Origin: Cellulophaga lytica DSM 7489
GTDB lineage: Bacteria; Bacteroidota; Bacteroidia; Flavobacteriales; Flavobacteriaceae
Assembly (NCBI RefSeq): GCF_000190595.1
Contig: NC_015167.1
Span: 570,501 to 634,500 of the forward strand
Length of the DNA: 64,000 nt
Reading direction: 5' to 3'
Part shown: one piece after another, positions 29,862 through 38,339 of the stretch
How the letters are laid out: each line of letters opens with the position of its first letter
How positions within the stretch are numbered: position 1 is the first letter of the stretch
Notes under the pieces: generated by a model
The model's input: the letters and a program-made list of their open reading frames with translations, nothing else
What the model was told of the DNA's origin: nothing
The model's database searches: none
Position numbers and translations under genes: made by a program

Positions 29862-29920
29862 GCAAAGCACCATTGTAACAATATACATTAAAGGCTTGTC
29901 TATCACGACAAGCCTTTTTT
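29862..29920 (+). promoter_or_regulatory. trp attenuator with intrinsic terminator
   Basis: The terminator arms AAAGGCTTGTC (29890-29900) and GACAAGCCTTT (29907-29917) form a perfect 11-bp stem followed by T residues. Upstream, CAAAGC at 29863-29868 could pair with GCTTG (29894-29898) as an antiterminator, and CACCAT at 29868-29873 with ATGGTG (29828-29833), which overlaps the Trp codons. The alternative pairings are my reading and were not computed. Confidence 0.8.
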
Positions 29921-29942
29921 TATTTAAATTTTTAAAAATAAA

Positions 29943-31340
29943 ATGAAATACAATCTAACATCACACTACAAAAAAATACTGGCAGACACCATTACTCCTG
30001 TTAGTATGTACTTAAAAATTAGAGACAGATTTCCTAATAGTATTTTATTAGAAAGTAGTGATTACCACGCAAATAATAATAGTTTTTCTTATATCTGCTG
30101 TAACCCAATAGCATCTATAAAAATAGAAAACGAAACCATTTTTGAAAACTATCCAGATGGTACTAGCAATACTACAGCTATAGATAACACTGTAGACGTA
30201 GCAACTATTTTACACAATTTTAGCACAAAGTTTAGCTCTAACAATAACGACTTTAAGTTTATAAACAATGGGCTTTTTGGTTATATGGCTTATGATTCTG
30301 TTCGTTATTTTGAAGATGTAAATATTACTAAAAAAGACAACTCTGTTACAATACCAGATATGTACTATGCAGTATATAAAAATGTAATTGCTATTAATCA
30401 TTTTAAAAATGAAGCATACATATTTGCTCACACATTTAATGCAGAAAGTAACATCCCAGAAATAGAACAACTATTAAACGTGAGAAACTTTGCTACCTAT
30501 AATTTTTCTAAAGAAGGAGAAGCAACTTCTAACTTAACAGATGAAGATTTTTTAGAGCAGGTAGATTTAGCAAAAAAACACTGTCAGCGTGGAGATGTTT
30601 TTCAATTAGTATTGTCTAGAAGGTTTTCTCAGGAATTTAAAGGAGATGAATTTAATGTATACCGCGCCTTACGCTCTGTAAACCCATCTCCATACCTATT
30701 TTATTTTGATTACGGAGATTTTAAAATATTTGGTAGCTCACCAGAAGCACAAATTATTGTAAAAGATGGTAAAGCAGAAATTCATCCAATTGCAGGCACT
30801 TTTAAACGTACCGGTAATGATGAAAAAGATGCTATTATTGCCAAAGAATTAACAGAAGACGACAAAGAAAATAGTGAGCACGTTATGTTGGTAGATTTGG
30901 CCAGAAATGATTTAAGCAGAAACGGGAATACTGTTACGGTAGAAAATTATAGAGAAGTACAGTTTTTTTCGCATGTAATACATTTAGTTTCTAAGGTTAC
31001 TGGTATAAAAAAAGACAACATACCCACAATGAAAGTTGTAGCAGATACTTTCCCTGCTGGTACTTTAAGCGGTGCGCCTAAGCATATGGCTATGCAACTT
31101 ATAGAAAAATATGAAAAAACTAGTCGCGGGTATTATGGTGGTGCAATAGGGTTTATGGATTTTAATGGGAATTTTAACCACGCTATAATGATTAGAACTT
31201 TTTTAAGTAAAAACCATCAATTACATTACCAAGCTGGCGCTGGTTTAGTTGCTGCATCTAACCCTAAAGATGAACTACAAGAAACATACAACAAATTAGG
31301 AGCACTAACCAAAGCTTTAGAAATAGCTGAGAATATTTAA
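29943..31340 (+). CDS. trpE: Anthranilate synthase component I
   Basis: 465 residues. The chorismate-binding domain contains the family blocks QLVLSRRFSQEF, FGSSPEAQIIVKDG, HPIAGTFKRTG, EHVMLVDLARNDL and FPAGTLSGAPK, so the subunit should make anthranilate from chorismate with ammonia supplied by TrpG. The N-terminal domain carries a serine-containing LLESSDYH segment near residues 35-42 where tryptophan feedback binding is expected in the family. First enzyme gene behind the attenuator; four bases separate it from trpG. Confidence 0.97.
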   Translation: MKYNLTSHYKKILADTITPVSMYLKIRDRFPNSILLESSDYHANNNSFSYICCNPIASIKIENETIFENYPDGTSNTTAIDNTVDVATILHNFSTKFSSNNNDFKFINNGLFGYMAYDSVRYFEDVNITKKDNSVTIPDMYYAVYKNVIAINHFKNEAYIFAHTFNAESNIPEIEQLLNVRNFATYNFSKEGEATSNLTDEDFLEQVDLAKKHCQRGDVFQLVLSRRFSQEFKGDEFNVYRALRSVNPSPYLFYFDYGDFKIFGSSPEAQIIVKDGKAEIHPIAGTFKRTGNDEKDAIIAKELTEDDKENSEHVMLVDLARNDLSRNGNTVTVENYREVQFFSHVIHLVSKVTGIKKDNIPTMKVVADTFPAGTLSGAPKHMAMQLIEKYEKTSRGYYGGAIGFMDFNGNFNHAIMIRTFLSKNHQLHYQAGAGLVAASNPKDELQETYNKLGALTKALEIAENI

Positions 31341-31344
31341 GAAG

Positions 31345-31908
31345 ATGAAAAAGATATTAGTTATAGATAATTACGACAGTTTTACATACAATTTAGTGCA
31401 TTACCTAGAAGATTTAGATTGTGATGTTACTGTAAAACGAAATGACCAACTTACACTTGAAGAAGTAGATGCTTTTGAAAAAATAGTACTTTCTCCTGGC
31501 CCAGGTATACCAGATGAAGCAGGACTGTTAAAAGATATTATTGCTAAATATGCCCCTACAAAAACCATTTTAGGTGTTTGTTTAGGTCAGCAAGCTATTG
31601 GTGAAGTTTTTGGTGGTTCTTTACTTAATTTAGAACAAGTTTACCACGGTATTGCTACCACTATTACAGTTATTAAAGACGATGTTTTATTTGCAGGTTT
31701 AGGTAACGAGTTAAAAGTTGGGCGTTACCATTCTTGGGTTGTAAACTCTGATTTGCCAGATGTTTTAGAAGCTACTTCTGTAGATGAAAACGGACAAATA
31801 ATGTCTTTACGCCATAAGACTTATGACGTTAATGCTGTACAGTTTCACCCAGAATCTGTACTAACACCTAAAGGAAAACAAATGTTAAAAAATTGGGTAA
31901 ATAAGTAA
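31345..31908 (+). CDS. trpG: Anthranilate synthase component II (glutamine amidotransferase)
   Basis: 187 residues, class I glutamine amidotransferase. The nucleophile is in GVCLGQQAIGE (Cys at about 79), the catalytic His-Glu pair in VQFHPESVLTP. Start IDNYDSFTYNLVHYL is typical. It supplies ammonia to TrpE and may also serve aminodeoxychorismate synthase. Separate from trpD, not fused. Confidence 0.97.
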   Translation: MKKILVIDNYDSFTYNLVHYLEDLDCDVTVKRNDQLTLEEVDAFEKIVLSPGPGIPDEAGLLKDIIAKYAPTKTILGVCLGQQAIGEVFGGSLLNLEQVYHGIATTITVIKDDVLFAGLGNELKVGRYHSWVVNSDLPDVLEATSVDENGQIMSLRHKTYDVNAVQFHPESVLTPKGKQMLKNWVNK

Positions 31909-31954
31909 AATAAACTGTTCGTAAAAATTTACTTATTCAACTAAAAAAATAAAA

Positions 31955-32947
31955 ATGAAAACAATATTAAATAGATTAATTAATCACGAAATTCTTTCTA
32001 AAGAAGACGCAAAAAATGTTTTGGTTAATATTGCAAAAGGTGATTATAACACCAGTCAAATTGCAGCATTTTTAACTGTATATATGATGCGTAGTGTAAC
32101 TATTGAAGAGCTAGAAGGTTTTAGAGATGCTCTTTTAGACCTTTGTTTAGCTGTAGATTTATCTGCCTACAACCCAATAGATTTATGTGGCACTGGCGGT
32201 GATGGTAAAGATACATTTAATATTTCTACGCTTGCCTCATTTGTTACTGCTGGTGCTGGTATTAAAGTTACAAAACACGGTAACTACGGTGTATCTAGCA
32301 AATGTGGTAGTAGTAATGTAATGGAGTCTTTGGGTATTAAATTTAGTAATGATACAGGCTTTTTAGAAAAAACCATAGATGAAGCTGGTATTTGTGTATT
32401 ACACGCTCCGCTTTTTCATCCTGCAATGAAAAATGTTGCTCCAATACGTAAAGAGTTGGCAGTAAAAACTTTCTTTAATATGTTAGGCCCAATGGTAAAC
32501 CCTGCTTTTCCTAAAAACCAAATGGTAGGTGTTTTTAATTTAGAATTAGCCAGAATGTACGGTTACCTTTATCAAAACACAGATAAAAACTTTACTGTTT
32601 TACACGCCTTAGATGGCTATGATGAAATTAGTTTAACTGGAAAAACAAAAACAATATCTCGCCTATCAGAAAGTATGCTTAAACCTGAGGATTTTGGAGT
32701 ACAGCAAATTAAACAATCTGACATTGTTGGTGGAGATACTGTAGAGGCTTCTGCTAAAATATTTGTAGATATTTTAAGTGGAAAAGGTACAGACCCTCAA
32801 AATAATGTAGTTTGTGCCAATGCAGGTATTGCAATAGCTACAGTACAAAATATTACCCCTAAAGAAGGCTTTTTAAAAGCACAAGAATCTTTACGTAGTG
32901 GTAAAGGTTTAGAAGCATTAAAAAAATTACAAAAGCTAAGTGCATAA
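31955..32947 (+). CDS. trpD: Anthranilate phosphoribosyltransferase
   Basis: 330 residues. The PRPP-binding motif GTGGDGKDTFN (about 78-88) and the KHGNYGVSSKCGSSNVME anthranilate-binding block follow the N-terminal helical domain. It joins anthranilate to PRPP. The stop codon directly abuts the trpC ATG. Confidence 0.97.
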   Translation: MKTILNRLINHEILSKEDAKNVLVNIAKGDYNTSQIAAFLTVYMMRSVTIEELEGFRDALLDLCLAVDLSAYNPIDLCGTGGDGKDTFNISTLASFVTAGAGIKVTKHGNYGVSSKCGSSNVMESLGIKFSNDTGFLEKTIDEAGICVLHAPLFHPAMKNVAPIRKELAVKTFFNMLGPMVNPAFPKNQMVGVFNLELARMYGYLYQNTDKNFTVLHALDGYDEISLTGKTKTISRLSESMLKPEDFGVQQIKQSDIVGGDTVEASAKIFVDILSGKGTDPQNNVVCANAGIAIATVQNITPKEGFLKAQESLRSGKGLEALKKLQKLSA

Positions 32948-33733
32948 ATGGATATTTTAGAAAAAATAGTACTAGACAAACGTAAGGAAGTTGCTTTAAG
33001 AAAAGCTCTTATTCCTGTATCTCAACTAGAGGCTTCAGTTTTATTTAATAGACCTAGTAACTCTTTAGCTGTTGTATTAAAAAACAGTAGTTCTGGTATT
33101 ATTGCAGAACATAAGAGAAGATCACCATCAAAAGCAGTAATAAATAATAGCCTATCTGTACAAGATGTTGCTACGGGTTACCAAAATGCTGGCGTTTGCG
33201 GTATGTCTGTTTTAACAGATGGCAAATATTTTGGTGGCTCTTTAGATGATTTGCTAACCGCCAGAGCAGCAGTACAAATGCCATTACTACGTAAAGAGTT
33301 TATTATAGATGAGTACCAAATACTAGAAGCAAAAGCTTATGGCGCAGATGTTATTTTGTTAATAGCAGCTATACTTACTAGAGAAGAAATAAAACAATTT
33401 TCTGAGTTTGCTAAAAGTCTAGACTTAGATGTTTTACTAGAAGTACATAACCAAGAAGAATTGCAAAAATCTATTATGCCTAGTTTAGATATGCTAGGCG
33501 TAAACAACCGTAATTTAAAAACTTTTACGGTAAGTTTAGACACTAGTAAATCTTTATCTGCTTTAATACCTAATGATTTTGTAAAAGTATCTGAAAGTGG
33601 CATAAGCAATATAGAGGCCATTAAAGAATTACAACCATACGGCTATAAAGGTTTTTTAATAGGTGAAAATTTTATGAAGACTGATAACCCTGGCGATAGT
33701 GCCACTAATTTTATAACATCTTTAACCTCATGA
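32948..33733 (+). CDS. trpC: Indole-3-glycerol phosphate synthase
   Basis: 261 residues, a TIM barrel with AEHKRRSPSKA (catalytic Lys near residue 56), LLRKEFIIDEYQI and the phosphate loops VSESGIS and GFLIGENFM. It closes the indole ring. It overlaps trpF by four bases (ATGA), which implies coupled translation. It is a separate gene, not the trpC-trpF fusion of enterobacteria. Confidence 0.97.
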   Translation: MDILEKIVLDKRKEVALRKALIPVSQLEASVLFNRPSNSLAVVLKNSSSGIIAEHKRRSPSKAVINNSLSVQDVATGYQNAGVCGMSVLTDGKYFGGSLDDLLTARAAVQMPLLRKEFIIDEYQILEAKAYGADVILLIAAILTREEIKQFSEFAKSLDLDVLLEVHNQEELQKSIMPSLDMLGVNNRNLKTFTVSLDTSKSLSALIPNDFVKVSESGISNIEAIKELQPYGYKGFLIGENFMKTDNPGDSATNFITSLTS

Positions 33734-34371
33734 AACTAAAAGTTTGTGGTATGAAGCATTTAGATAATATGGAGGCTGTTGCAGCTTTACAACCAGACTA
33801 TCTAGGCTTTATATTCTGGGAACCTTCATCTAGGTATTTTAATGAAAAAATGGGGGCTATATCCAAGAACATTAAAAAAGTTGGTGTTTTTGTTGATGCA
33901 GATTTAGATTATGTGGTAGAAAAAATTAACCAATACAGTCTAGATGTTGTGCAACTACACGGTAAAGAATCTCCTGAATTTTGTAAAGGTTTACGAAATT
34001 CTAATCTTGGCCTTAAAGGGAAACAACCACAAATTATAAAAGTTTTTTCTATTAAAGACAGTTTTAACTTTAGCGTTATTACTCCTTTTGAAAAAGTATG
34101 CGACTATTTTTTGTTTGACACCAAAGGTAAACTACCTGGTGGTAACGGTTATACTTTTAATTGGTCTGTTTTAGAAAATTACCCATCTACCAAACCCTAT
34201 TTTTTAAGTGGCGGTATAGGCATAAAAGACACCGAAAAGGTTAAAGCATTTTTAAAAACGTCTGCCTCTAAGTACTGCGTTGCCCTAGATGTAAACAGTA
34301 GTTTTGAAATAGAACCTGGACTAAAAAATATTGAAAAATTAAAAGAATTTAAAACAGCATTAAGTATCTAA
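33730..34371 (+). CDS. trpF: Phosphoribosylanthranilate isomerase
   Basis: 213 residues. KVCGMK near the N-terminus holds the catalytic Cys, and LGFIFWEPSSRY, VVQLHGKE, FLFDTKGKLPGGNG (with the catalytic Asp) and LSGGIG are standard family blocks. It performs the Amadori rearrangement before TrpC. Confidence 0.96.
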   Translation: MKLKVCGMKHLDNMEAVAALQPDYLGFIFWEPSSRYFNEKMGAISKNIKKVGVFVDADLDYVVEKINQYSLDVVQLHGKESPEFCKGLRNSNLGLKGKQPQIIKVFSIKDSFNFSVITPFEKVCDYFLFDTKGKLPGGNGYTFNWSVLENYPSTKPYFLSGGIGIKDTEKVKAFLKTSASKYCVALDVNSSFEIEPGLKNIEKLKEFKTALSI

Positions 34372-34402
34372 AACAACTACTTAAAACTAAATACTAATTC
34401 AG

Positions 34403-35584
34403 ATGAATTATAATGTAACAGAAAAAGGATATTACGGAACATTTGGCGGTGCCTATATTCCAGAAATGTTATATCCTAACGTAGAAAACCTACGCCAAAA
34501 CTATCTTAAAGTGATGGCAGAGCCAGACTTTAAAGCAGAGTTTGATCAGCTTTTAAAAGATTACGTAGGCAGGCCGTCTCCTTTGTACTTTGCAAAAAGA
34601 TTGTCTGAAAAGTACAACACAAAAGTCTATTTAAAAAGAGAAGACCTAAACCATACTGGTGCTCATAAGGTTAACAATACTATTGGCCAAATTTTAATGG
34701 CAAAAAAACTAGGTAAAAAACGCATTATTGCTGAGACCGGCGCTGGCCAACACGGTGTTGCCACTGCTACAGTTTGTGCACTAATGGGTATGGACTGTGT
34801 GGTGTATATGGGTGAGATAGATATTGCACGTCAAGCACCAAACGTAGCACGTATGAAAATGCTAGGTGCAGAAGTAAGACCTGCACTGTCTGGTAGTAAA
34901 ACACTAAAAGATGCAACTAATGAAGCTATTCGTGACTGGATTAACAACCCTGTAGACACACATTATATTATTGGTTCTGCTATTGGCCCGCATCCTTACC
35001 CAGATATGGTTACCAGATTTCAATCTGTAATATCTGAAGAAATAAAATGGCAACTAAAAGAAAAAGAAGGACGAGAAAATCCTGATTACGTAGTAGCTTG
35101 TATTGGTGGTGGTAGTAATGCTGCTGGTACATATTATCACTTTTTGCACGAAGAAGAAGTTGGTATTATTGCTGTAGAAGCTGCAGGTAAAGGAATAAAT
35201 TCTGGCGAAAGCGCTGCTACATCTGCGCTTGGTAAAGAAGGTGTTATACACGGTTGTAAAACACTATTAATGCAAACCAATGACGGACAAATTACAGAGC
35301 CCTACTCTATTTCTGCTGGTTTAGATTATCCTGGCGTTGGACCACTACACGCACATTTATACAAAACAGGAAGAGGAGAATTTTATTCTGCCACAGATGA
35401 TGAGGCTATGCAGTCTGGTTTAGAATTAACAAAATTAGAAGGTATTATACCTGCTATAGAAAGTAGTCACGCTTTAGCTATTTTTAAACATAAAACTTTT
35501 AAACCAGACGATGTGGTTGTACTAAGTTTATCTGGCCGTGGTGATAAAGATTTAGATAATTACATTAAATATTTTAACTTATAA
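34403..35584 (+). CDS. trpB: Tryptophan synthase beta chain
   Basis: 393 residues. PLP-binding lysine in LNHTGAHKVNN (about residue 85), AETGAGQHGVATAT, and the phosphate loop GGGSNAAG are all present, as in TrpB1 enzymes that work with TrpA. It condenses indole with serine. Thirty-one bases behind trpF and nine before trpA. Confidence 0.98.
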   Translation: MNYNVTEKGYYGTFGGAYIPEMLYPNVENLRQNYLKVMAEPDFKAEFDQLLKDYVGRPSPLYFAKRLSEKYNTKVYLKREDLNHTGAHKVNNTIGQILMAKKLGKKRIIAETGAGQHGVATATVCALMGMDCVVYMGEIDIARQAPNVARMKMLGAEVRPALSGSKTLKDATNEAIRDWINNPVDTHYIIGSAIGPHPYPDMVTRFQSVISEEIKWQLKEKEGRENPDYVVACIGGGSNAAGTYYHFLHEEEVGIIAVEAAGKGINSGESAATSALGKEGVIHGCKTLLMQTNDGQITEPYSISAGLDYPGVGPLHAHLYKTGRGEFYSATDDEAMQSGLELTKLEGIIPAIESSHALAIFKHKTFKPDDVVVLSLSGRGDKDLDNYIKYFNL

Positions 35585-35593
35585 AATTGTATA

Positions 35594-36355
35594 ATGAACA
35601 GAATTAATAAAAAAATGCAAGAAGACAAAAAACTTCTTTCATTGTACTTTACAGCAGGTTACCCAGAGCTTAACAATACGGTTAAAATAATTGAAGATTT
35701 AGAGGCCAGCGGTATAGATATGATAGAAATTGGATTGCCTTTTAGTGACCCATTAGCAGATGGCCCAACAATACAAAACAGCTCTACAATTGCGCTTAAA
35801 AATGGTATGACTACCAATTTACTTTTTGAGCAGTTAAAAGATATACGTAAAACTGTTTCTATACCTTTAATAGTTATGGGATATTTTAACCCAATGCTAC
35901 AATATGGTGTTGAAGCCTTTTGTAAAAAATGTGCAGAAATAGGTATAGATGGTTTAATTATGCCAGATTTACCTTTGGCTGTTTACCAGGATGAATACGA
36001 GGCTATTTTTAAAAAGTATAATTTAAAAAACATCTTTTTAATTACACCACAAACTAGTGACGAGCGTATTAAGCAGATTGATGAAGCTTCTGATGCATTT
36101 ATTTATATGGTAAGTTCTGCTAGTGTAACGGGTTCTAAGTCTGGTTTTGGAGATGAACAAACTGCTTATTTTAAACGCATAGCTAGTATGCAACTTAAAA
36201 ACCCACAAATTGTTGGTTTTGGTATTAATAATAACGAAACATTTACACAAGCAACAGAAGGTGCAAAAGGTGCTATTATTGGCTCCGCATTTATAAAACA
36301 CCTTACAGAAAATGGTGTAAATACTATTAAAGAGTTTGTGCAAAAAATAAGATAA
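35594..36355 (+). CDS. trpA: Tryptophan synthase alpha chain
   Basis: 253 residues, TIM barrel. Catalytic Glu in MIEIGLPFSDPLADGPTIQ (about residue 48) and Asp in GLIMPDLP, with phosphate loops SSASVTGS and GFGIN. It releases indole from indole-3-glycerol phosphate to TrpB. Last gene of the operon; a terminator follows. Confidence 0.98.
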   Translation: MNRINKKMQEDKKLLSLYFTAGYPELNNTVKIIEDLEASGIDMIEIGLPFSDPLADGPTIQNSSTIALKNGMTTNLLFEQLKDIRKTVSIPLIVMGYFNPMLQYGVEAFCKKCAEIGIDGLIMPDLPLAVYQDEYEAIFKKYNLKNIFLITPQTSDERIKQIDEASDAFIYMVSSASVTGSKSGFGDEQTAYFKRIASMQLKNPQIVGFGINNNETFTQATEGAKGAIIGSAFIKHLTENGVNTIKEFVQKIR

Positions 36356-36373
36356 GTTTAAACTTATTTATCA

Positions 36374-36409
36374 TAAAAAAAGCTGTTTCAATTATGAAAC
36401 AGCTTTTTA
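36374..36409. terminator. Bidirectional terminator between trpA and the GDPD gene
   Basis: AAAAAAGCTGTTTCA (36376-36390) pairs with TGAAACAGCTTTTT (36395-36408). A run on the left and T run on the right allow use by both convergent operons. Confidence 0.88.
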
Positions 36410-36429
36410 GTTTTTGGTTATTTGTAGTA

Positions 36430-37365
36430 TTATTTTCTGTACTTAATAGCTTTATTAGGATAATCTGTAATTAAACCATCTACTCCCATTGCAAGTAATT
36501 CTTCCATATCAGTCTCATTATTAACTGTCCAAGGAATAACTTTCATATTTTTTGAGTGAAGCTCTGCTATAACCTCTTTAGATAACATATTATGTAGCGG
36601 ACTATAAATTTGTGGCACAAACCCTAATTTATCTAAATTAGTTTTAACATCATCTTTATATACCAAAGCAGCCAATGTATACTCTGGATAATTTTGATGT
36701 AAATATTGCAACACTCTAAAATCAAAACTTTGTAGTACTACATTTTCAACTGCAATTTTATCTTTAATAGTTGCTATAACTAAATCAGAAAAATCTTTTG
36801 GGTTTGGATGATAAATATCATCGCCCTCTGGCAAACTCTTAATTTCTATATTGTATTTAATTGGTGTTGTATTACCTGCTGTTAAAGAATCTGCAAGAGC
36901 AATAACATCTAACAATAACGGTTTTGTAACGTACTGTTTCTTTTGCTCTGGAAACTTAACATTACCCATACTACCACAATCGTATTTTTGAGTTTGCTTA
37001 TACGTATGCTCATAAATATTTAATGCAATAGAATCTTTTTTAGCAATAGTTTTCCCTAGAGAATCTAAACAAAAAAGCGGATTAAAATATGGCTCATGTG
37101 ACACCAACACTTGTTTGTCTTTTGTTACTGCAAGGTCTAACTCTATTGTATTTACACCCAACTCTATAGCTTTTGTAAAAGCTGGTATGCTATTTTCTGG
37201 CATTAAACCCCTAGCACCACGGTGACCTTCTAAATCAAAATTATAAGTAACCACTGTTTCTTCAACCGGAGCAGCTTCTTCTTTTGTTTCTTTCTTTTTA
37301 TCGCTCTGCTTACAAGCCATAAAACCAAGGCCAATAAGGCCACAAATAGCTATTTTTAGTTTCAT
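36430..37365 (-). CDS. Glycerophosphodiester phosphodiesterase, lipoprotein
   Basis: 311 residues. A lipoprotein signal (GLGFMAC, Cys18) predicts membrane anchoring outside the cytosol. The GDPD TIM barrel starts with EGHRGARGLMPENSIPAF (His48, Glu57 region), followed by ELDLAVTKDKQVLVSHEP (second catalytic His) and NIEIKS. It would split glycerophosphodiesters into glycerol-3-phosphate and an alcohol. Its ATG overlaps the stop of the hydrolase gene by four bases, so it is the last gene of a receptor-hydrolase-GDPD operon. Confidence 0.92.
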   Translation of the reverse strand: MKLKIAICGLIGLGFMACKQSDKKKETKEEAAPVEETVVTYNFDLEGHRGARGLMPENSIPAFTKAIELGVNTIELDLAVTKDKQVLVSHEPYFNPLFCLDSLGKTIAKKDSIALNIYEHTYKQTQKYDCGSMGNVKFPEQKKQYVTKPLLLDVIALADSLTAGNTTPIKYNIEIKSLPEGDDIYHPNPKDFSDLVIATIKDKIAVENVVLQSFDFRVLQYLHQNYPEYTLAALVYKDDVKTNLDKLGFVPQIYSPLHNMLSKEVIAELHSKNMKVIPWTVNNETDMEELLAMGVDGLITDYPNKAIKYRK

Positions 37366-38315
37366 TTTATTATTTTATTTAAAAAATCAACTGTATTTAC
37401 ATAAACACCTTCCCAATCTTTGGATCTAATATCACTTGCTATAACGTGATTTCCACTTTTTGGAAAAGCCATTTTAGTCTTATCTTCTTCTGGCGTACCA
37501 AGAGCATTAAACATTACTTGCATTGCTGGCACAGAAACAACTTTATCTTGCTCTTCTTCATTTTTATAATAGTATCCTAAAAATACAGGACAAGTGACTT
37601 TAGAAAAAGTTTCTGTTGTCATTGTATTTGTAAGCATAGTAATTAATGAAATATAGCCATTTATATGATAGTTGGTAGACCAATACTTTGCTTCTAATTC
37701 TGGACGTTCTTGCACTTGCATTGTACCCCCTAAAGCCTTAACAAATTGCTCTTTACCTCCTGGTTGTATTACTGCTTTCATTGCTGGGTTAAGCAAATCT
37801 ATAAAAGGAGAATACAAAACCAACGCTTTAATATCTTTATCTTCTGCTGCTATTGCTAAGCTTAATGTACCACCTGTAGATGTACTAATTACTATAACCT
37901 CATCTCCTAATTGTTTACCATAAGCAATTGCCTGTTTTGCAGATGCAATGTAATTTTCTGGTGTTAAGTCTTCAAAAGTATTATCTCTGTAAATACCGTG
38001 CTCCTCTAAGCGAGCCATATATGTGTTTGCTTTAAAGTTTGCTGAAAGTTGAGACATTACCGGCTCACCTTCTGCATAACTAGCACCAAAGCCATGTAAG
38101 TAAACAAATGCAATAGGAGATTTTTTATACTTATAATCGTCTGCCCATATAATTCTAGCTTCATTATCTGCCTTAATACCAACTACATTACTCTCCTCTA
38201 TTTGTATCTTTTTCTCTAACTCTTTTAAATTTTGCATTTTTGCCGCTTTTTGTGCGGTTGCAAAAAACGCAAATACTAGAAATAAAGAAAGGATATATGT
38301 CTTTTTATTTATCAT
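37362..38315 (-). CDS. Secreted alpha/beta hydrolase
   Basis: 317 residues with a signal peptide (cleavage near FATA/Q, 21-22). The oxyanion segment HGFGAS is at 74-79, and the nucleophile elbow reads STSTG at 144-148, with serine in place of the usual first glycine. The catalytic His is likely in SGNHVI near the end. A carboxylesterase or lysophospholipase-like activity is plausible. It lies between the TonB-dependent receptor (25 bases upstream) and the GDPD gene, which suggests joint use on a lipid or phosphodiester substrate; this is inference. Confidence 0.85.
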   Translation of the reverse strand: MINKKTYILSLFLVFAFFATAQKAAKMQNLKELEKKIQIEESNVVGIKADNEARIIWADDYKYKKSPIAFVYLHGFGASYAEGEPVMSQLSANFKANTYMARLEEHGIYRDNTFEDLTPENYIASAKQAIAYGKQLGDEVIVISTSTGGTLSLAIAAEDKDIKALVLYSPFIDLLNPAMKAVIQPGGKEQFVKALGGTMQVQERPELEAKYWSTNYHINGYISLITMLTNTMTTETFSKVTCPVFLGYYYKNEEEQDKVVSVPAMQVMFNALGTPEEDKTKMAFPKSGNHVIASDIRSKDWEGVYVNTVDFLNKIIK

Positions 38316-38339
38316 TTTATTGTTTTTTAATAATTTACC

